Source of the DNA: Terriglobia bacterium
GTDB taxonomy: Bacteria > Acidobacteriota > Terriglobia > JAIQFV01
Direction of reading: 5' to 3'
DNA length: 64,000 nt
Assembly (NCBI GenBank): GCA_028716525.1
Contig: JAQUPQ010000002.1
Span: 124,001 to 188,000, forward strand
Shown: one piece after another, positions 28,105 to 36,497 of the stretch
Layout: each line of letters opens with the position of its first letter
Position numbering within the stretch: the stretch's first letter is position 1
Position numbers and translations under genes: made by a program
The notes under the pieces: model-generated
The model's database searches: none
What the model saw: only the letters and a program-made list of their open reading frames with translations
Told to the model about the DNA's origin: nothing

Positions 28105-29517
28105 ATGAAACCGGGGATTAAAACATTCAGCGTGATGTGCCTTGCTGCAGTTTTGTTGGTGATTTGGAGTGGGGCTCAGTATGCCGACGCGCCCAAGATT
28201 CAATTGCCGAAGTATACGCGCGCGGTCCTGCCCAACGGGATGATTGTGCTTTTGATGGAACGCCATGAGCTTCCACTCGTCAATTTTCGCTGGGTCTTGA
28301 AATCCGGCGGTTCGATTGGCGATCCCGCCGGAAAGGAAGGCGTGGCGGCGTTGACGGCGGGACTGCTGCGCAAGGGGACAACAGGGCGGACGGCCGATCA
28401 AATTGCGTCGGCCTTGGATTTTGTGGGCGCCACCTATGAAGCCAATGCAGCCCTGGAGTTCTCCGCAGGATCGGCGGAGCTTCTGAAGAAAGATGCACCC
28501 TTGGGCGTGGAGATGATTGCCGACATGCTCATGCACCCCGTGTTTCCTCAGGACGAGGTCGTCAAACTTCGAGAGCAGAGTATTGACGCCATCAAGGAAG
28601 CGAAGTCAGTTCCCGGACAGATCATTCAAAATTATTTTGCCGGAGCTTTGTACGGTTCCACCTTATACGGCCGGCCGGTGGGCGGGACTGAAAAGAGTTT
28701 GGCAACCATTTCGCGGGACGACGTGGTCCGGTTTTACCAAACACACTACGCTCCCAATCAACTGATGCTCGTGGCCGTGGGCGATTTTGCCGCCCCCGAA
28801 ATGGAACGCTTGGTACGCGGGAAGTTTGGCACGTGGGAAAAGATAGATGTAACGAGTCCGGCCGTGTCCGATCAAACCTCAGCTCAGGGCCATCACTTCT
28901 TGTTGGTGGAGAAGCCTGATTCGACTCAAACATTTTTCCGGATTGGGAATGTGGGTTTGGCCCGAACCAGTGCTGACTGGATTCCCTTGGATGTGGTGAA
29001 CACGTTGTTCGGCGGACGCTTCACGTCGCTCATTAATAGCGCTTTGAGAATCAAATCCGGTCTGACTTATGGGGCAGATAGTTTCTTCTCCTCCCGCCGG
29101 GCCCGGGGCGCTTTCACGATTGCCTCCTATACTCCCAATGAGACAACTGAAAAAGCCATTGAGATGACCTTGGACGTTCTGAAACAATTTCGCCAACAGG
29201 GGATCACGGAGGAACAGCTGCAATCCGCAAAAGCGTATATCAAGGGTCAGTTTGGTTTGTCCATTGAGACCAATGATGAATTGGCCGAGACGGTCTCCAG
29301 CATGGAGTTTTACGGTCTTCCGTCAGATTACATCGATACATACTTTGATAAGATCGATGCCCTGACGCTGGCTCGAGCCAACGAAATGGTGCAGAAATAC
29401 TATCCTTCGGAAAATCTGGTTTTTGTCCTCATCGGGAAGCGAGACGTTATTGAGCCCGTCGCCAAGAAATTGGGCGGGGAGACGAAGATCAAATCCATCG
29501 TTGATGAGGGATTTTGA
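28105..29517 (+). CDS. M16-family peptidase, non-catalytic partner subunit
   Basis: 470 residues with an N-terminal hydrophobic segment (VMCLAAVLLVIWSGAQYADA). It has the same two-domain M16 layout as the upstream protein, but the place of the HxxEH motif reads VAALTAGLLRKGT, so the zinc ligands and catalytic glutamate are missing. Such active/inactive pairs are typical of bacterial two-gene M16B systems and of mitochondrial processing peptidase alpha/beta. The C-terminal half keeps the substrate-binding features (RIKSGLTYGADSFFSSRRARG). Translation starts 16 nt after the first subunit. Confidence 0.92.
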   Translation: MKPGIKTFSVMCLAAVLLVIWSGAQYADAPKIQLPKYTRAVLPNGMIVLLMERHELPLVNFRWVLKSGGSIGDPAGKEGVAALTAGLLRKGTTGRTADQIASALDFVGATYEANAALEFSAGSAELLKKDAPLGVEMIADMLMHPVFPQDEVVKLREQSIDAIKEAKSVPGQIIQNYFAGALYGSTLYGRPVGGTEKSLATISRDDVVRFYQTHYAPNQLMLVAVGDFAAPEMERLVRGKFGTWEKIDVTSPAVSDQTSAQGHHFLLVEKPDSTQTFFRIGNVGLARTSADWIPLDVVNTLFGGRFTSLINSALRIKSGLTYGADSFFSSRRARGAFTIASYTPNETTEKAIEMTLDVLKQFRQQGITEEQLQSAKAYIKGQFGLSIETNDELAETVSSMEFYGLPSDYIDTYFDKIDALTLARANEMVQKYYPSENLVFVLIGKRDVIEPVAKKLGGETKIKSIVDEGF

Positions 29518-29728
29518 ACGGCGGCTTTAAAGTATCAACGCATTCTTCAGTGGTGTTGGAAGCCAAAAATAAGGAGGTAAATGGAGATTTGACGGATTCC
29601 AAGAAGAAGATCGAGGATTCACGGAAAATTCCAATCACATTCGAAATCCTTCCAGCCCTTAACATTCCTGTTCGCCGCAATCCTAAAGATCGATTGAAAA
29701 TCCAATAGCTGTTGGTGTGAGTTGTGTC

Positions 29729-29842
29729 GCCCCATAAATGGGGCTCGTCGATAGCGATGCGAGGGTTTTTGGTAATTAGGTGTTTCTATTTTCCCGCCCC
29801 TGAAGGGGCTGGCTGATAGAAACAAGGCGCATAAATACGCCT
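29729..29842. repeat. Three short hairpins with GC stems (29729-29744, 29796-29809, 29825-29842)
   Basis: GCCCCATAAATGGGGC at 29729 is a perfect 7-bp inverted repeat around AA. GCCCCTGAAGGGGC at 29796 has a 5-bp stem and TGAA loop. AGGCGCATAAATACGCCT at 29825 has a 5-bp outer stem with the same ATAAAT centre as the first. They sit within GC-arm/AT-loop contexts (GGCTGATAGAAACAAGG between the second and third) like those flanking IS200-type elements. None is followed by a U-tract, so terminator function is not supported. Confidence 0.65.
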
Positions 29843-29970
29843 CGAGTCACGGCCTTTGCGCCTGGCTCATGATGAATGCGCCTCGAATTTCGTTCTTTCC
29901 GACCTGGCCATTGATGGTTATACGGAGGCGTTTCGTATTTGCAGGAGCAATCCATAATTGGCCCCAAGCA

Positions 29971-30175
29971 ATTAGCCGCATTCATGTGGCTTGAATCGCG
30001 CGGACATACGATTAGCCGCATTCATGTATGTTGAATCCATCCGTACCGCCTCGAGATGCAAGAACTAAATTTCGAGTAGACACGCCAGAATCCCAAAGCG
30101 GAGAGACGATCGTCCGCATTCGTGTGGCTTTAATCGGTCGGATAAACGATCAGCCGCATTCATGCGGCTTGAATC
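29971..30175. repeat. Four 27-bp REP-like palindromic repeats arranged as two doublets
   Basis: Copies lie at 29971-29997, 30011-30037, 30109-30135 and 30149-30175. The consensus is ATTAGCCGCATTCATG plus YGGCTTGAATC; the fourth copy contains the perfect inverted repeat AGCCGCAT-TC-ATGCGGCT. Within each doublet the copies start exactly 40 bp apart, and the 13-bp spacers are themselves similar (GCGCGGACATACG and GGTCGGATAAACG), so the true unit is about 40 bp. Doublets start 138 bp apart. The layout resembles REP doublets (REPINs) rather than CRISPR. Confidence 0.75.
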
Positions 30176-30181
30176 CCTCAG

Positions 30182-30201
30182 CCCGCCCCTTCAGGGGCGG
30201 G
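30182..30201. repeat. 9-bp-stem GC hairpin just past the hutU stop
   Basis: CCCGCCCCT-TC-AGGGGCGGG is a perfect inverted repeat ending 9 bp beyond the hutU stop codon (which reads from the other strand). It could stabilise or end the hutU transcript, but the - strand has no run of T after it, so a classical rho-independent terminator is not supported. Its core repeats the CCCCT/AGGGG arms of the hairpin at 29796. Confidence 0.6.
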
Positions 30202-30210
30202 AAGGCGGCT

Positions 30211-31905
30211 CTATTTCCCATTCTTCATCATCGGAATCTTAATATCCTTCACCTGCGCCGTCTTAATGGCCTCTTCGTACCCGGCATCGACGTGGCGGGC
30301 GACTCCGATCCCCGGATCATTGGTCAACACACGGTTAATTCGAAGGCCCATCTCCTTTGTCCCGTCGGCGACGGTGACCTGCCCGGCGTGCAACGAATAA
30401 CCAATCCCCACGCCGCCGCCGTGGTGGAACGACACCCAACTGGCGCCGCTGGCGGTGTTCAACAGGGCGTTGAGAATGGGCCAGTCGGCAATGGCATCAC
30501 TTCCGTCGCGCATGCCCTCCGTTTCGCGATAGGGTGAAGCCACGCTGCCGCAATCGAGGTGATCACGGCCGATGACGATGGGCGCCTTGATTTTGCCCCG
30601 AGCCACGAGGTCATTGATGCGTTCGCCGAAAAGGGCTCGTTCACCATAGCCTAACCAACAGATCCTTGCCGGCAATCCCTGAAAGGGAATTTTCGCCTGC
30701 GCCATCGGAATCCATCGGCGGAGCACGGAGTCCTCAGGAAATAAATCCAAAACCAGTCGGTCGGTTTCTTGAATATCCGTGGGATCGCCGGAAAGCGCTA
30801 CCCAGCGAAAAGGTCCACGCCCTTCGCCAAAGAGCGGTCGAATATACTCCGGGACAAATCCGGGGAAATTGAAGGCATTCTTGACGCCGGCTTTCTCGGC
30901 AAAAGCGCGGATGTTGTTCCCGTAATCAAAAGTCACGGCGCCCATGGACTGAAGCTTCAGCATCCCTTCGACGTGGATTCCGATGGATTCCAGAGAGCGC
31001 TTGATGTATCCCTCGGGATTCTTTCGGCGCATTTCATTGATTTCCAAAAGCGTCATGCCGCGCGCGGCATAACCATTCAAAGGATCATGGGCCGAGGTCT
31101 GGTCGGTCAAGAGATCCGGAACCACCGAGCGGCGAGCCAGCTCGGGAATCACATCAGCACAATTTCCCACCAAGCCAATGGAGAGTGGCAGGCGTTTCTT
31201 CTGGGCCTCCTTGGCCCAATTCAATGCTTCATCCAAGGAATTGGTCATGCGATCGCAGTATTTTTGGCGGACACGCCGCTCGATTCGAGCGGGATCCACA
31301 TCGATTCCGAGAAATACCGCGCCGTTGAGTGTTGCCGCCAGAGGTTGAGCGCCGCCCATTCCACCCATGCCGCCGCTTACGATAAGCCGGCCGGCCAAAT
31401 CACCGGCAAAATGTTTTTTTCCTGCGGCCGCGAAAGTCTCGAAGGTTCCCTGAATAATTCCCTGTGAGCCGATGTAAATCCAGCTCCCGGCGGTCATCTG
31501 ACCGAACATGATGAGGCCCAGCTTCTCGAGATGATGGAAATAATCCCAGTTGGCCCAGTTCCCGACCAAGTTGGCGTTGGCGATCAAGACGCGGGGAGCG
31601 TATTCGTGTGTTCGAAAGATGCCCACGGGCTTGCCGCTCTGAACGAGCAAAGTTTCGTCGTTCCCCAATTCGCGGAGCGAGCGCACGATGGCGTGAAAGG
31701 CTTCCCAAGTCCGGGCTGCTTTTCCAGTGCCGCCGTACACAATCAATTCCCGCGGATTCTCGCCCACCTGTTCGTCCAAATTATTCATCAGCATTCGCAG
31801 GGCGGCTTCCTGTGCCCAGCCCTTGCATGAGAGCGAGGTTCCGCGCGGGGCAGTGATCGGTGAATAAGCTGTGGCGCCGGATTTCTTTTCTCCGGTTTCA
31901 ATCAT
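30211..31905 (-). CDS. hutU: Urocanate hydratase
   Basis: 564 residues. It adds water to urocanate to give imidazolonepropionate using tightly bound NAD+. Recognisable blocks include [44 protein letters not shown] (NAD-binding glycines) and [12 protein letters not shown], with a C-terminal [14 protein letters not shown]. The ATG at 31905 with AGGT about 6 nt upstream gives the usual N terminus; a longer frame to 31950 has no good site. It lies 130 nt after hutH on the same strand. Downstream is the palindrome cluster. Confidence 0.97.
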   Translation of the reverse strand: MIETGEKKSGATAYSPITAPRGTSLSCKGWAQEAALRMLMNNLDEQVGENPRELIVYGGTGKAARTWEAFHAIVRSLRELGNDETLLVQSGKPVGIFRTHEYAPRVLIANANLVGNWANWDYFHHLEKLGLIMFGQMTAGSWIYIGSQGIIQGTFETFAAAGKKHFAGDLAGRLIVSGGMGGMGGAQPLAATLNGAVFLGIDVDPARIERRVRQKYCDRMTNSLDEALNWAKEAQKKRLPLSIGLVGNCADVIPELARRSVVPDLLTDQTSAHDPLNGYAARGMTLLEINEMRRKNPEGYIKRSLESIGIHVEGMLKLQSMGAVTFDYGNNIRAFAEKAGVKNAFNFPGFVPEYIRPLFGEGRGPFRWVALSGDPTDIQETDRLVLDLFPEDSVLRRWIPMAQAKIPFQGLPARICWLGYGERALFGERINDLVARGKIKAPIVIGRDHLDCGSVASPYRETEGMRDGSDAIADWPILNALLNTASGASWVSFHHGGGVGIGYSLHAGQVTVADGTKEMGLRINRVLTNDPGIGVARHVDAGYEEAIKTAQVKDIKIPMMKNGK

Positions 31906-32035
31906 GGTTGTACCTGTTATGAATCGGTCGAATGAAAACCATAGCGTCAAGTGTGTAAGCGTGGTGTGTGAAGAGTTTCATTGTGATTTGAAGTCTAGCA
32001 TTCAGGGAGATCGCAGTAAATAGCGCGTGGCCGGA

Positions 32036-33565
32036 CTAACGGGGATTGGATAGAACGCCCGCGATTGTTCCGGTCTGGATGAATTGTGTGGCCACAGCGA
32101 TATCAGGCGCGAGGCTGCGATCGGCGCCCAGGGCAGGAACGGCTTTACGTAACGAATGATAAGCGCGCCGGGCCAGGCGGCCGGTTTGTTTCGGCGCCAG
32201 AAAATCCAGCCCTTGAGCGGAAGCGAGCAGCTCAATTCCCAAAATCGTCTCACAGTTTGTGAGAATCTGTTTGAGTTTAAGAGCTGCGCCCATGCCCATA
32301 GAAACGTGGTCTTCTTTGTTGCCGGAGGTGGGGATGGAATCGACCGACGCCGGGTGGGCCAGCACCTTGTTTTCGGAAGCGAGTGCCGCTGCCGTGACCT
32401 GTGCAATCATGAAGCCGGAATTCAGGCCGGGATGTGGAGTAAGAAAAGGGGGCAGATCTCCAAACTCCGGATTCACGAGGCGTTCAATTCTTCTCTCCGA
32501 GATGGCTCCGAGTTCAGCGATAGCGATGGCCAAAAAGTCGAGAGCCTGGGCCAATGGCTGTCCGTGGAAATTTCCCCCGGAAATAACCTCGCCTGTTTTT
32601 GGAAACACCAAGGGATTGTCGGTGGCGCTGTTCATTTCGATTTCAAACACGTTCGAAACAAAATCGATGGTGTCGCGAACTGCGCCGTGGACCTGAGGCA
32701 TACAACGAAGGCTGTACACATCTTGCACACGCGGATCTTTGCGGGCATCGCGGTGAGACTCTCGAATCTCACTTCCGGCATTCAAACGGCGAAGATTCTG
32801 AGCTGAGATTGCCTGTCCGTGGTGGGGCCGCGCTTCCTGAATTTTGGTATCGAAAGCGTCGGGAGTTCCTTCCAGCGCATCCAGGGTCAACGCGCCCACA
32901 ACATCTGCGGAATCAGCCAGTACTTTCGCTCGCACCAACGACAGAAGGCCGATGGCCAGCATGACTTGCGTGCCGTTTAAAAGCGCCAAGCCTTCCTTGG
33001 CCTCGAGGTGGAGCGGTCGGAGGCGTGCATGGCTCAAGGCGGAATGGCCGTTGTGTCGCCGGCCCTTATGAAAAGCTTCACCCTCGCCAATCATGACTTG
33101 GGATAAATGAGCCAGAGGAGCCAAATCACCGCTCGCTCCCACCGAGCCTTTGGAGGGTATGACAGGGTGTACGCGCCGATTCAGCATTTCACAAAGGAGC
33201 TCGATGACTGCCGGACGCACTCCCGAATACCCCTTGGCCAGCACATTGGCCCGAAGCAGCATGATGCCGCGGACCTCGGTTTCAGACAGCGGATCACCTA
33301 CACCGCAGGCATGCGATCGAACCAGGTTGATTTGGAGCTGTTGAATATCCGATGCCGGAATACGTCGGTCGCTCAACTTGCCAAAGCCGGTATTGACACC
33401 GTATACCGCGGTGCCTTTCTTCAGGATGGATTCGACAAGTCGGCGCGATGCCATGACGCGCGCTCTTGCTTTGGGATGCAGGGCCACCTTCGCACGGGAC
33501 GAGTTCACAACTTCACAAAATTCCTGCAAGGTCAGGGTGTGGCCGGTCAAATGGAGAGTTTTCAT
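32036..33565 (-). CDS. hutH: Histidine ammonia-lyase
   Basis: 509 residues. It deaminates L-histidine to urocanate using the MIO prosthetic group formed from the Ala-Ser-Gly triad, visible as A144-S145-G146 in GSVGASGDLAPLAH. Other family blocks are YGVNTGFGKLSD, SNPEFGDLPPFL-like NPEFGDLPPFLTP and FMIAQVTAAALASE-NK. It is the first committed step of the Hut pathway; with hutU it forms one block, 4.7 kb away from hutI-ftcD. A 63-bp gap separates it from the thioesterase gene. Confidence 0.98.
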   Translation of the reverse strand: MKTLHLTGHTLTLQEFCEVVNSSRAKVALHPKARARVMASRRLVESILKKGTAVYGVNTGFGKLSDRRIPASDIQQLQINLVRSHACGVGDPLSETEVRGIMLLRANVLAKGYSGVRPAVIELLCEMLNRRVHPVIPSKGSVGASGDLAPLAHLSQVMIGEGEAFHKGRRHNGHSALSHARLRPLHLEAKEGLALLNGTQVMLAIGLLSLVRAKVLADSADVVGALTLDALEGTPDAFDTKIQEARPHHGQAISAQNLRRLNAGSEIRESHRDARKDPRVQDVYSLRCMPQVHGAVRDTIDFVSNVFEIEMNSATDNPLVFPKTGEVISGGNFHGQPLAQALDFLAIAIAELGAISERRIERLVNPEFGDLPPFLTPHPGLNSGFMIAQVTAAALASENKVLAHPASVDSIPTSGNKEDHVSMGMGAALKLKQILTNCETILGIELLASAQGLDFLAPKQTGRLARRAYHSLRKAVPALGADRSLAPDIAVATQFIQTGTIAGVLSNPR

Positions 33566-33628
33566 GAATGTAAAATGATTACGGTCTATTCAAATGAAAT
33601 TTATTGTTCTATTCACCCGACTGTGAAC

Positions 33629-34033
33629 CTAGCTGAAAAAACGGACATACTTCTCAGGAAGCGAGCGAACGCGTCCGTTGCGATCGGTCACCACATGGAC
33701 GGATTCTCCCGCCGCCACTACCTCGCGGGTCGCCGCATTCAAGATTTCGTAGCCAAATGTGATGAGGCGTTTCTTGAAATTATTCACTTGGGTTCGGATG
33801 GTCAGCACGTCGTCATAGCGGGCCGGGGATTTGTATCGGCATCGAACTTCGGCAACCATCAACAGTATGCCTTCTTTCGTTTCCAAATCACGATAGGTAA
33901 ATCCCTTGGCACGGCACCACTCTGTCCGGCCGACTTCAAACCACGCCAGGTAGTTGGCATGATGCGCCACCGACATTTGATCGGTTTCAACGTAGCGCAC
34001 CCGGACTTGTGCTTCGACAGGATCAGCGTTCAA
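33629..34033 (-). CDS. Hotdog-fold acyl-CoA thioesterase (YbgC/4-hydroxybenzoyl-CoA type)
   Basis: 134 residues, a single hotdog domain. The family signature is VRYVETDQMSVAHHANYLAWFEVGR, containing the catalytic aspartate region (ETDQMSVAHH) and the NYLAWFE helix. It hydrolyses acyl-CoA thioesters of short or medium chain length. Unlike the classical ybgC, it is not next to tol-pal genes here, so the cellular substrate is open. It is 63 nt upstream-separated from hutH and 59 nt from bacterioferritin. Confidence 0.92.
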   Translation of the reverse strand: MNADPVEAQVRVRYVETDQMSVAHHANYLAWFEVGRTEWCRAKGFTYRDLETKEGILLMVAEVRCRYKSPARYDDVLTIRTQVNNFKKRLITFGYEILNAATREVVAAGESVHVVTDRNGRVRSLPEKYVRFFS

Positions 34034-34092
34034 GAATCACCCTTCATTGAGATTTCAAAGGCAGAGGATTGGAAGCAGTGATTTGTACCGCC

Positions 34093-34563
34093 TCATTTCT
34101 TCATCTGCTCGGCGAGGTAAGCCTCGATGCCGATCTCCTTGATCAAGCGCAGTTGAATCTCCAACCAGTCGGCATGCTCTTCTTCGTCGACCAAAATATG
34201 CTCCAACAACTCGCGGGTTCCACCATCGCCCTCTTCGAGACATGTTTGGACGCCGACGTTCAGACGCGGGATGGCGGATTCCTCCAGGGCCAGGTCGTTT
34301 TCGAGTTGCTTCTTAACGTCGTCCCCAATGTTGATCTTGAAGTAGTCGGTCATGTTGGGAGTGCCCTCGAGAAACAAAATGCGGTCCACCAGTTTGTCGG
34401 CGTGTTTCATTTCATCGATGGATTCGGCGTAGACCTTTTCAAACAGCCGATCATATCCCCAATTTTGACACATCTTGGCGTGGACGAAATACTGATTGAT
34501 GGCTGTCAACTCGGCTTTTAAGACTTCGTTGAGCAACTTGTGGATTTTAGGATTGCCCTTCAT
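34093..34563 (-). CDS. bfr: Bacterioferritin
   Basis: 156 residues, full length for the family. The ferroxidase di-iron ligands are visible as E18, E51 and H54 (ESIDEMKHAD), with the distal pair in VDEEEHADWLE, and M52 is the expected haem-axial methionine. It stores iron in a 24-subunit shell and oxidises Fe(II). ATG 34563 is fixed by GGAGG 5 nt upstream; the longer open frame to 34776 is rejected because it overlaps the divergent carboxyltransferase start. It is divergent from the acyl-CoA carboxylase gene across 197 bp. Confidence 0.96.
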   Translation of the reverse strand: MKGNPKIHKLLNEVLKAELTAINQYFVHAKMCQNWGYDRLFEKVYAESIDEMKHADKLVDRILFLEGTPNMTDYFKINIGDDVKKQLENDLALEESAIPRLNVGVQTCLEEGDGGTRELLEHILVDEEEHADWLEIQLRLIKEIGIEAYLAEQMKK

Positions 34564-34760
34564 TATGTCCTCCGCGGCGCGTCGGTGAAATAATCTGAGA
34601 GCATGGAGCCATGCTTGCCCGATCCTGTGAAGCAGGCAGAGATTATAAATCGATTTTGAAACGGAGGTGCAGAGAAAAATCACCCAGACAAGTCTTTGCG
34701 ATAGATAAATCCCTGTGGTATTGTTGCCGAGGATTCTCTGGCACATCTCTTGCAGCAAGC

Positions 34761-36428
34761 ATGACTTCAACTTCAAAATTCAAAGTCAAGAAACCCACCG
34801 CCCACACACCGGTTGCACCTCCTTCGGCCCGAGAACATCTGGAGCAGCTTGTTCGACAATGGAGAGAGATTGAAGAGCGCGTGCAGCAGGGTGGGGGGGC
34901 TGAAAAGATTGAAAAACAGCACAAACAACGAAAGTTGACGGCCCGCGAGCGGGTTCATTTGCTGTTTGATGCGGGCACGTTATTTCAGGAAGTCGGGTCG
35001 TTGGTGGCCTATGACCTTTACGAGGGTCAGGCGCCGGCGGCCGGCGTGGTGACCGGTTTTGGCCTGATTCGCGGACGTGAGTGTGTGGTAGTGGCCAACG
35101 ACGCGACGGTCAAGGCCGGATCGTGGTGGCCGGAAACCATCAAAAAAATTTTGAGGGCGCAAGAGATCGCCATGCGGTGTCATGTGCCCATCGTGTACTT
35201 GGTCGACTCCGCCGGAGTGAATCTTCCCTATCAGGGCGGCGTTTTTCCGGGGCAATATGGCGCCGGGCGTATTTTCTATTACAACTCCATCATGCGGCGC
35301 TATCTGAAGGTGCCGCAGCTGGCCGCGGTTATGGGTCCTTGCGTGGCGGGAGGCGCTTACCTGCCGGCGCTGTCCGATGTAATGATCATGACAGAACAAA
35401 CCTCTTTCATGGGATTGGGAGGTCCCAATCTTGTGAAAGGAGCCACGGGTCAAACCGTGGATGCGGAAACGCTCGGTGGAGCCTGGACTCACAATGCCAT
35501 TTCAGGAGTGGCTCATTATCGGGCTAAAAACGATGAAGAGTGTTTGGAGAAGTTGCGTGAAATGATCGCAGAACTTCCGCCGGCGCCCTCCCAGCGACCC
35601 GCCGCCGCTTCGGCCCAGGTTGACCCGATTCAGCCTCCCGGCCGGATTTATGATCTTTTCCCGTTGGACCATCGGCAACAGTACGACATGCGTGCGGTCC
35701 TGGATTGTCTTATCGACGCGAAGAGCTTCGATGAGTTTCAAGCGGACTATGCCCGCGAGATGATCTGCGGTCATGCCCGGCTGTGCGGAGTCACAATCGG
35801 ATTGATAGCCAACTATCGCGGGATTTTGAAACCCCAAACAGCCAACGGCTCGACGCGCTTCGGGGGAATTATTTATACCGAGAGCGCGGAGAAGGTGGCT
35901 TATTTCATCGAGACGTGCGCACGCCAGGGGACTCCCATTTTATTTGTCCAGGATGTGTCAGGTTTCATGGTGGGGACGGAGGCGGAGCAATCGGGGATTA
36001 TCCGGGCCGGCGCCCGATTTGTCGAGGCGATGAGTTGTGCCGGTGTTCCCAAGATTGTGCTGACCCTTAACCATGCCTCGGGAGCGGGATATTACGCCAT
36101 GGCAGGACAAGGCTTTGATCCCGATTTTATTTTTACCTGGCCGACCGGCCGGATGGGCGTTATGGAAGGCGACAGCGCTGTTCAGGCAGCGTTCGGGACC
36201 GAATTGGAGAAGCTGGAACGCATCGGCAAAACTCCCGACGGTGAATTGGAAGCACGGATGGTCAAAGTGCGAGGAGACTACGACCATCAACTGGACGCGA
36301 AATTTGCCGCCGCACGAGGATTTGTCGACGCCATCATTGCTCCCGAAGATACGCGGCAAGTGCTGTCGCTGGCCCTTCGGACAGCCTTGAATAATGCGGG
36401 CCCGCACCTCGGCCCGTTTGGATTGTAG
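34761..36428 (+). CDS. Acyl-CoA carboxylase carboxyltransferase subunit (PccB/MccB/AtuC family)
   Basis: About 555 residues with both crotonase-like halves of a biotin-dependent carboxyltransferase. N half: ARERVHLLFDAGTLFQEVGS, GQAPAAGVVTGFG, YLVDSAGVNLPYQ, MGPCVAGGAYLPALSDV, MGLGGPNLVKGATGQTVDAETLGGA. C half: IPILFVQDVSGFMVG, GAGYYAMAGQGFDPDF and WPTGRMGVMEG. It carboxylates an acyl-CoA with carboxybiotin. The length and GGPNLVKGATG block are closest to methylcrotonyl- or geranyl-CoA carboxylase beta subunits, which fits the AtuA gene after it. The biotin carboxylase/biotin carrier subunit is not in the window. ATG 34761 is chosen by family alignment; its ribosome site is weak. Confidence 0.9.
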   Translation: MTSTSKFKVKKPTAHTPVAPPSAREHLEQLVRQWREIEERVQQGGGAEKIEKQHKQRKLTARERVHLLFDAGTLFQEVGSLVAYDLYEGQAPAAGVVTGFGLIRGRECVVVANDATVKAGSWWPETIKKILRAQEIAMRCHVPIVYLVDSAGVNLPYQGGVFPGQYGAGRIFYYNSIMRRYLKVPQLAAVMGPCVAGGAYLPALSDVMIMTEQTSFMGLGGPNLVKGATGQTVDAETLGGAWTHNAISGVAHYRAKNDEECLEKLREMIAELPPAPSQRPAAASAQVDPIQPPGRIYDLFPLDHRQQYDMRAVLDCLIDAKSFDEFQADYAREMICGHARLCGVTIGLIANYRGILKPQTANGSTRFGGIIYTESAEKVAYFIETCARQGTPILFVQDVSGFMVGTEAEQSGIIRAGARFVEAMSCAGVPKIVLTLNHASGAGYYAMAGQGFDPDFIFTWPTGRMGVMEGDSAVQAAFGTELEKLERIGKTPDGELEARMVKVRGDYDHQLDAKFAAARGFVDAIIAPEDTRQVLSLALRTALNNAGPHLGPFGL

Positions 36429-36497
36429 GCGTTCCCGCTCCGTCTGAGCGTCCCGAGGGAATTCGACCCGGATTTGTCCTCAAAAGGAAATCTCTCA

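Larger units (their letters stand above)
29518..30210. other. 693-bp non-coding interval rich in short palindromes and repeats
   Basis: No convincing gene is seen between the M16 pair and the convergent hutU. The first 200 bases contain an AAGGAGG at 29571-29577 with an ATG 3 nt later that opens only a three-codon frame (ATGGAGATTTGA). From 29729 to 30201 the DNA holds several perfect hairpins and four copies of a 27-bp palindromic repeat, listed separately. Such dense palindromes between genes usually derive from REP-like or transposon-end sequences. Confidence 0.7.

Noticed and set aside
29514-29708. 64-codon frame after the M16 pair
   Set aside because: No family, weak start and overlap with the M16 stop; the ribosome-site observation is reported separately as a low-interest finding.
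29971-30175. Possible CRISPR array
   Set aside because: Spacing between repeats is only 13 bp within a doublet, the spacers resemble each other, the copies are divergent and no cas gene is present.
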